This document shows, in pieces, positions 60,098 to 64,000 of a stretch of 64,000 bases of DNA. The stretch is from assembly GCA_965228785.1 (NCBI GenBank), contig CBDDIF010000002.1:1302001-1366000 (forward strand), in the 5' to 3' direction. The notes beneath the pieces were generated by a model that worked only from the letters and a program-made list of their open reading frames with translations, did no database searches and had not been told where the DNA came from. This DNA is from Hoeflea_A sp965228785 (GTDB taxonomy: Bacteria > Pseudomonadota > Alphaproteobacteria > Rhizobiales > Rhizobiaceae). Numbering within the stretch: position 1 is the stretch's first letter; each line of letters opens with the position of its first letter. The translations under genes and the position numbers were made by a program.

Positions 60098-60853
60098 TCA
60101 GTGCTCCAGCATCTGCCAGAGTTTGCGTTTGATTTCGAGGAACTCCGGTGACAGCCGCGTTTCATTGGTACGCGGCCTCGGAAACTCGACATTTTCGATA
60201 TGCCGGATGCGTCCGGGACGTGCCGACATGACGATGATCCGGTCGGACAGGAAGATCGCCTCCTCCAGGTCATGGGTGACAAAGATCACTGTCTTCTGGG
60301 TTACCTGCCAGGTTTCCTGAAGGTCACTCTGCATACGCTCCTTGGTCTGTGCATCGAGCGCGCCAAACGGCTCGTCCATCAGCAACACCTCGGGGTCGTT
60401 GGCATAAACGCGGCCAATATCGACACGCTTGCGCATGCCGCCTGAAAGCTCACGCGGCCAACGGTCTTCGAAACCCTTCAGACCGACCATCTCGACCCAC
60501 TTGGCTTCGATCTCGGCCTGGTCCTGACGGCTGGCGCCGCGCAGCCGCGGACCGTAGGAGATGTTCTTCGAGACCGTCATCCAGGGAAAGACGGCGTCCT
60601 GTTGGAACACCATTCCGCGGCGGCGGTCGGTACCCTTGATCTCCTCGCCGTCGAGCGTCATGGCGCCGTCGCTCGGCTGGAACAGGCCCGCCATCATCTT
60701 CAACAGCGTCGATTTTCCGCAACCGGATGTGCCGACGATGCAATTGAAGCTTCCAGACGGGAAATCCAGGTTGATGCCTTCCAGCACGGTCAATTCACCG
60801 GGCGTCCCCCTGCCGAAAGTGTGGGTGAGGTTGTCTACGATGATTTCCGACAT
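60098..60853 (-). CDS. SsuB/TauB-like ABC transporter ATP-binding protein
   Basis: A 251-residue ATPase. Walker A is GTSGCGKSTLLKMMAG, the Q-loop is GMVFQQDAVFPWM, the signature is ELSGGMRKRVDIGRVYA, and Walker B is VLLMDEPFGALD with FVTHDLEEAI. It starts inside the permease stop (TAATG overlap). Drives the importer for which two binding proteins are encoded. Confidence 0.92.
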   Translation of the reverse strand: MSEIIVDNLTHTFGRGTPGELTVLEGINLDFPSGSFNCIVGTSGCGKSTLLKMMAGLFQPSDGAMTLDGEEIKGTDRRRGMVFQQDAVFPWMTVSKNISYGPRLRGASRQDQAEIEAKWVEMVGLKGFEDRWPRELSGGMRKRVDIGRVYANDPEVLLMDEPFGALDAQTKERMQSDLQETWQVTQKTVIFVTHDLEEAIFLSDRIIVMSARPGRIRHIENVEFPRPRTNETRLSPEFLEIKRKLWQMLEH

Positions 60854-61629
60854 TATTCACGCGCCTCCGACCAGCTCATGAGCCGAGCTTGAATGGCCCT
60901 GAAAATGCGATCCATGGTGAACGCACAGACCCCGATGATGACGATAATCATCATCACCTGATCGGTGAGGAAATAGCGCCTGCCCTCCTGCAGCAGATAG
61001 CCCAGACCGTTCGGAGCGGCGATCAGCTCGGCGGCGACCAGGGTGGTCCAGGCGGCGGCGAGCGCGATGCGCAGTCCGGTAAAGATGAATGGCGTGGCAG
61101 CCGGTATGGCAACCGTTCGGAAGATCTGGAAGCGACTGGCTCCCATCGTCGCGGCGGCGTCGACATAGACCTGCGGCACATTCTTCATGCCGGCGATCAC
61201 GTTGACGATACAGACAAGGAAACAGGCGATGGTGATCAGCAGTACGCGGCTGAACTCCTCGATCCCGAACCAGATGATGACAATTGGTATGTAAGCCAGC
61301 GGCGGGATCGGACGCACAGCCTCGATCAGTGGGTCGAACAGGTATTCGACCGGCTTGTACCAGCCGATCAGGCAGCCGAGAATCAGCGCACAGCCGGTGC
61401 CGATAAAGAAGCCCAGCAAAATACGGAAAAGGCTCGCTCCGAGTGCGTCGAAAAGCGCGCCCTTGGAGATGTTCACATAGAACGCATTGATGATGTGTGT
61501 GATCGGCGGCAGCAGGGACGGATTGTTTTCCGGCCGATTGGTGATCCAGATATAGGCCAGCAGGACGACCGCCACCGACAGGGCGCCCAATACAAGGCGC
61601 CCCGACAATTTTGAGAGGATCGGTTCCAT
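60853..61629 (-). CDS. SsuC/TauC-like ABC transporter permease
   Basis: A 258-residue permease with the EAA-like loop DAAATMGASRFQIFRTVAIPAATPFIFTGLRIALAAAWTTLVAAELIAAPNGLGYLL, the hallmark of nitrate/sulfonate/taurine-type importers. Six helices. It begins 6 bases after the first binding-protein gene and overlaps the ATPase gene. Confidence 0.92.
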   Translation of the reverse strand: MEPILSKLSGRLVLGALSVAVVLLAYIWITNRPENNPSLLPPITHIINAFYVNISKGALFDALGASLFRILLGFFIGTGCALILGCLIGWYKPVEYLFDPLIEAVRPIPPLAYIPIVIIWFGIEEFSRVLLITIACFLVCIVNVIAGMKNVPQVYVDAAATMGASRFQIFRTVAIPAATPFIFTGLRIALAAAWTTLVAAELIAAPNGLGYLLQEGRRYFLTDQVMMIIVIIGVCAFTMDRIFRAIQARLMSWSEARE

Positions 61630-61635
61630 GGGTCT

Positions 61636-62673
61636 CTATATTTTCTGGACGATCTGATCGGAGACCAGGGCGTCGATATCCGGCATTCCGCCGATGCGGT
61701 CGTTCGCCACCAGGAATTCGGACTGCACGGTCAGAGCCTTGTCCAAAAGACCTCTGGCGTAGACATCCTTGATTTCCTCGGTGTTGAAATAGAAGTAGCC
61801 GTTGAGGATCGGATCGACATCGGCGACCGTTACGCCGGCCCGGCCCATGCCGTCCTGCCAAGCCACCATGCGTTCCATGACCGCCTGGTTGTCGTCGCGC
61901 AACATGCCAATTGCCTTGTCGTGGAAGGCACCTACGACCTGGGTCAGGGCATCTTCGTTGGCATCCATATATTGCTGCGTCGTCATCAGGACATCCATGA
62001 TGCTCGGGCGCTGTTCGATCGGCAATTGTGCGCCATCGACGACCATCGAAGCGTCCGGTTTTGCATCGAAGATCAGCTTCTTCGAGGTCGCAAGCGGAAC
62101 TGTTGCATCGACCGCGCCGGCGATCAATGCCGCCTGCCCGTCGATCGGCTCCATGTTGACGCGCGTGATCGGCATATCCTTCAGGCCGTTTACTTCAAGC
62201 GCCACGTCGAGGAAGAAGTCGAAGTTCGATCCTGACGTCACAGCAATCTTGCGCCCCTCCAGATCGGCAAGCGTCTTCACATCCGGCAACCCGATAATCG
62301 TGAACAGTCCACTGGCGTCGCCGCAGATCGAGATTTCCCGGAAATCGGCAACCTTGCGGAACATAGCTGCCAGCGGCGGCACCGAGCCGACGGTGATGAC
62401 ATCGACAGAGCCGCCCACCATTGCTTCGATTGCTGGCGGACCTGATGGGAATACGCTGAATTCCATATCGACACCCGGGGCAAACCCCTGATCCTGGACA
62501 AGCCAGTACATGCCGAAAGAGTAGGCCGGGATAATGCCAACCCGAATCTTTTCATTGGCCGCATGTGCTTTGCCGATGAAGAAACTTGGAGCTGCAAGCC
62601 CGGTTGCGGCCGCGCCCACTGTCCCCTTCAGCACGGTGCGGCGTGTCACTGTCTTGGTCTTGGTTTCCGTCAT
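61636..62673 (-). CDS. SsuA/TauA-like substrate-binding protein (first copy)
   Basis: A 345-residue binding protein with a Tat-type leader (VTRRTVLKGTVGAAATGLAAPSF) and RVGIIPAYSFGMYWLVQDQGFAPG, close to the paralogue at 58960-60000. First gene of the operon; GGAGGAAG lies before the ATG. Divergent from a LysR regulator across a 333-base region. Ligand is unknown; the fold covers sulfonates, nitrate, pyrimidine precursors and aromatic acids. Confidence 0.88.
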   Translation of the reverse strand: MTETKTKTVTRRTVLKGTVGAAATGLAAPSFFIGKAHAANEKIRVGIIPAYSFGMYWLVQDQGFAPGVDMEFSVFPSGPPAIEAMVGGSVDVITVGSVPPLAAMFRKVADFREISICGDASGLFTIIGLPDVKTLADLEGRKIAVTSGSNFDFFLDVALEVNGLKDMPITRVNMEPIDGQAALIAGAVDATVPLATSKKLIFDAKPDASMVVDGAQLPIEQRPSIMDVLMTTQQYMDANEDALTQVVGAFHDKAIGMLRDDNQAVMERMVAWQDGMGRAGVTVADVDPILNGYFYFNTEEIKDVYARGLLDKALTVQSEFLVANDRIGGMPDIDALVSDQIVQKI

Positions 62674-62714
62674 TGAGACTTCCTCCCTGGTCTATTCTAA
62701 CGGTAAGAGCAGAC

Positions 62715-62738
62715 TATTTCTACATATGACCAGAAATA
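62715..62738. promoter_or_regulatory. Inverted repeat upstream of the SsuA-like operon (candidate LysR site)
   Basis: TATTTCT and AGAAATA, 7-base perfect arms with a 10-base spacer, lie 42 bases before the first binding-protein start in the divergent region. The size fits a LysR-type tetramer half-site. The rest of the 333-base gap (62674-63006) shows no gene, but includes TGTCATAATGACA (62932-62944) and the hairpin at 62954-62994. Confidence 0.5.
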
Positions 62739-62953
62739 ATTTACTCCAATTCGACTTCCATGCTCTTCCTTGAACGAAAAAGTGACGTGGAAGACTGTCA
62801 GGAACCGGTGTCTTCAGCCCGTTGACCGGTTGCTGCCAATTTTTTGTCGTCGCCTCCTGCGATGACTTCTTTGCAACAGGTAAGTCGCGTTTGTCCGCGG
62901 CCAGTTACAATTGCCATCATAGCTAGGCCCGTGTCATAATGACAAATAATGTT

Positions 62954-62994
62954 TTGCCACGCTGCGATAAAAACAATTTATCGCAGCGTGGCAA
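62954..62994 (+). promoter_or_regulatory. Perfect 18-bp-arm inverted repeat immediately upstream of the LysR gene
   Basis: TTGCCACGCTGCGATAAA and TTTATCGCAGCGTGGCAA flank a 5-base loop (AACAA), ending 12 bases before the ATG and next to CGGGG, its likely ribosome-binding site. In the transcript this is a very stable hairpin just before the start. It could sequester or expose translation, act as a DNA operator, or terminate transcription from upstream. Confidence 0.7.
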
Positions 62995-63006
62995 TCGGGG
63001 CTCACA

Positions 63007-63930
63007 ATGGATGTCAAACACCTTCGCTATTTTATCGCCGTTGCCGACCATAACTCGATCACCAAGGCGGCTGAGGCCATCAATCTGACCCAGCCCGCTG
63101 TTACGATCGGAATTCGCGAGCTGGAAAAGGAAGTCGGTGTGCCGCTGTTCGACCGACTGCCCAGGGGGATGCGGCTGAACCGCTTCGGCGAAGCCCTCTA
63201 TCGGCATGCACAGGTCGTATTTTTGCAGATGGAAAACGCAGCCGACGAGATCGCCCACCTGAGAGACCGTCCAACCACCGAGGTCCGCATCGGCGCGGGA
63301 CCGATCTGGTTGCGCGAATACCTGTCGCCAATCATCGCCGAAATGTCGCGTCGTTATCCGGAGGTCGAATTTGTCATACGAAGCGGATTCGATCATCAGA
63401 TGCTGAGCATGTTGCGGAAAGGGGAAATCGACTTTGCCCTGTCCGAGATCGCCATTGTCGAGGACAGCGATGACGACATGGTCACGACAGCGTTCTTCAA
63501 GTCGGAATACCGCATCGTCTGTTCGAAATCCCACCCGCTGGCGGCTTCCGAATCCATCTGGCTCGACGCGACAATCGCCTATCCCTGGGCAGTCGCCGAC
63601 CAGGCGGAGTTTGCCCAAACACGCCTGAGCGGCCTTTTCGCCGCGCACAACCTGCCCCAACCCACCATCACCGTTCGCTCAAGCTCGCTCGATTTCATCT
63701 ACCATTATCTCGTCAATACCGACGCGCTGAGCTTTGTCGCTGGCATGTCCAACGCCCGTCTGGACCAGCGGATGCTGGTTCCGCTCGATGTCGAATTGCA
63801 GTGGCCGGAACTGAAGACCGGTGTCATCCGTCGCAAAAACGACTGGATATCGTCCGTTGCGGAAGAGGTGATTTCAGAGATCCAACGCGTCTATGGCAAC
63901 CATGCGGGAACTATTGAATCCGTGCGCTAA
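63007..63930 (+). CDS. LysR-family transcriptional regulator
   Basis: A 307-residue regulator with the winged helix (HLRYFIAVADHNSITKAAEAINLTQPAVTIGIRELEKEVGVPLFDRLPRG over residues 5-54) and a binding domain starting at about residue 90. Divergent from the SsuABC-like importer operon, which it probably controls. Its leader carries the perfect 18-bp-arm hairpin described above. The C-terminal effector domain (SEYRIVCSKSHPLAAS) is full length. The ligand is unknown. Confidence 0.9.
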   Translation: MDVKHLRYFIAVADHNSITKAAEAINLTQPAVTIGIRELEKEVGVPLFDRLPRGMRLNRFGEALYRHAQVVFLQMENAADEIAHLRDRPTTEVRIGAGPIWLREYLSPIIAEMSRRYPEVEFVIRSGFDHQMLSMLRKGEIDFALSEIAIVEDSDDDMVTTAFFKSEYRIVCSKSHPLAASESIWLDATIAYPWAVADQAEFAQTRLSGLFAAHNLPQPTITVRSSSLDFIYHYLVNTDALSFVAGMSNARLDQRMLVPLDVELQWPELKTGVIRRKNDWISSVAEEVISEIQRVYGNHAGTIESVR

Positions 63931-64000
63931 AGGGTCCGATTTCCTAGAGGGAAGGCGCGCCGCTGAGCAAACCTGATCTCGCCCTTTAATAAGGGAAGGC

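Noticed and set aside
63931..64000. Terminator after the last LysR gene
   Set aside because: CCCTT/AAGGG at the very end is short and the window stops before any T tract could be judged.
1..64000. tRNA, rRNA, CRISPR, phage or plasmid origin
   Set aside because: No cloverleaf, array of regular repeats, integrase or replication protein was recognised on reading both strands.

Overview
The window is a GC-rich, densely coded chromosomal stretch from a Gram-negative bacterium, most likely an alphaproteobacterium (Hyphomicrobiales or Rhodobacterales type). The reasons are an RND pump, TRAP and many ABC importers, Tat-type substrate-binding proteins, Rieske and trimethylamine-dehydrogenase-like enzymes, and a BetI-like and a RutR-like regulator. 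No rRNA, tRNA, CRISPR array, phage or autonomous insertion sequence was recognised. Almost everything is uptake plus catabolism of small nitrogen-containing compounds, arranged in tight operons with many ATGA start/stop overlaps.

Layout. 1-3641: end of an RND efflux adaptor and its pump. 3650-8105 (minus): an isoquinoline-oxidoreductase-type molybdenum hydroxylase (2Fe-2S subunit, Mo subunit, diheme cytochrome c), a small membrane protein and an SGNH hydrolase. 8187-8954: DUF2306-like membrane protein. 9027-20636: a methylated-amine region with a BetI-like repressor and its operator, a PotABCD-like importer, a trimethylamine-dehydrogenase-family flavoprotein, a GbcA-like Rieske oxygenase, a 271-bp MITE-like element, an MttB-family methyltransferase, a GcvA-like LysR regulator and a SAM methyltransferase. 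20843-22565: HD-domain protein, cupin, MarR regulator.

22835-35981 is the most interesting part. It is one plus-strand run of eleven genes: hydantoinase A and B, two luciferase-like (LLM) oxidoreductases, an acyl-CoA ligase, a hotdog thioesterase, an NADPH:F420 reductase, and a coenzyme F420 biosynthesis set (cofE, cofD, cofC and a fused cofG-cofH/fbiC). The layout suggests a catabolic pathway that carries its own deazaflavin cofactor supply. A divergently placed minus-strand block at 36054-40066 (TRAP transporter plus quinone-reductase-like enzyme) shares an exact 17-bp promoter motif with the hydantoinase operon, so the two are probably co-regulated as uptake and degradation arms.

40389-44528: class III aminotransferase and an ADP-forming acyl-CoA synthetase/GNAT fusion. 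44632-52906: a RutR-like TetR regulator, two RutR-like operator sites 22 bp apart, then an operon with a uracil-DNA-glycosylase-fold protein, a GMC oxidoreductase, a NIPSNAP protein and a BMP-type nucleoside-like ABC importer. 52977-57593 (minus): a ribose-type ABC importer with a 29-bp palindromic operator. 57784-62673 (minus): thiolase and an SsuABC/TauABC-like importer with two paralogous binding proteins. 63007-63930: a LysR regulator preceded by a perfect 18-bp-arm hairpin. The last 70 bases hold no gene that I can see.

Start codons were chosen by ribosome-binding sites and overlaps. Family assignments come from recognised motifs, not database searches; substrates are inferred and mostly unproven.
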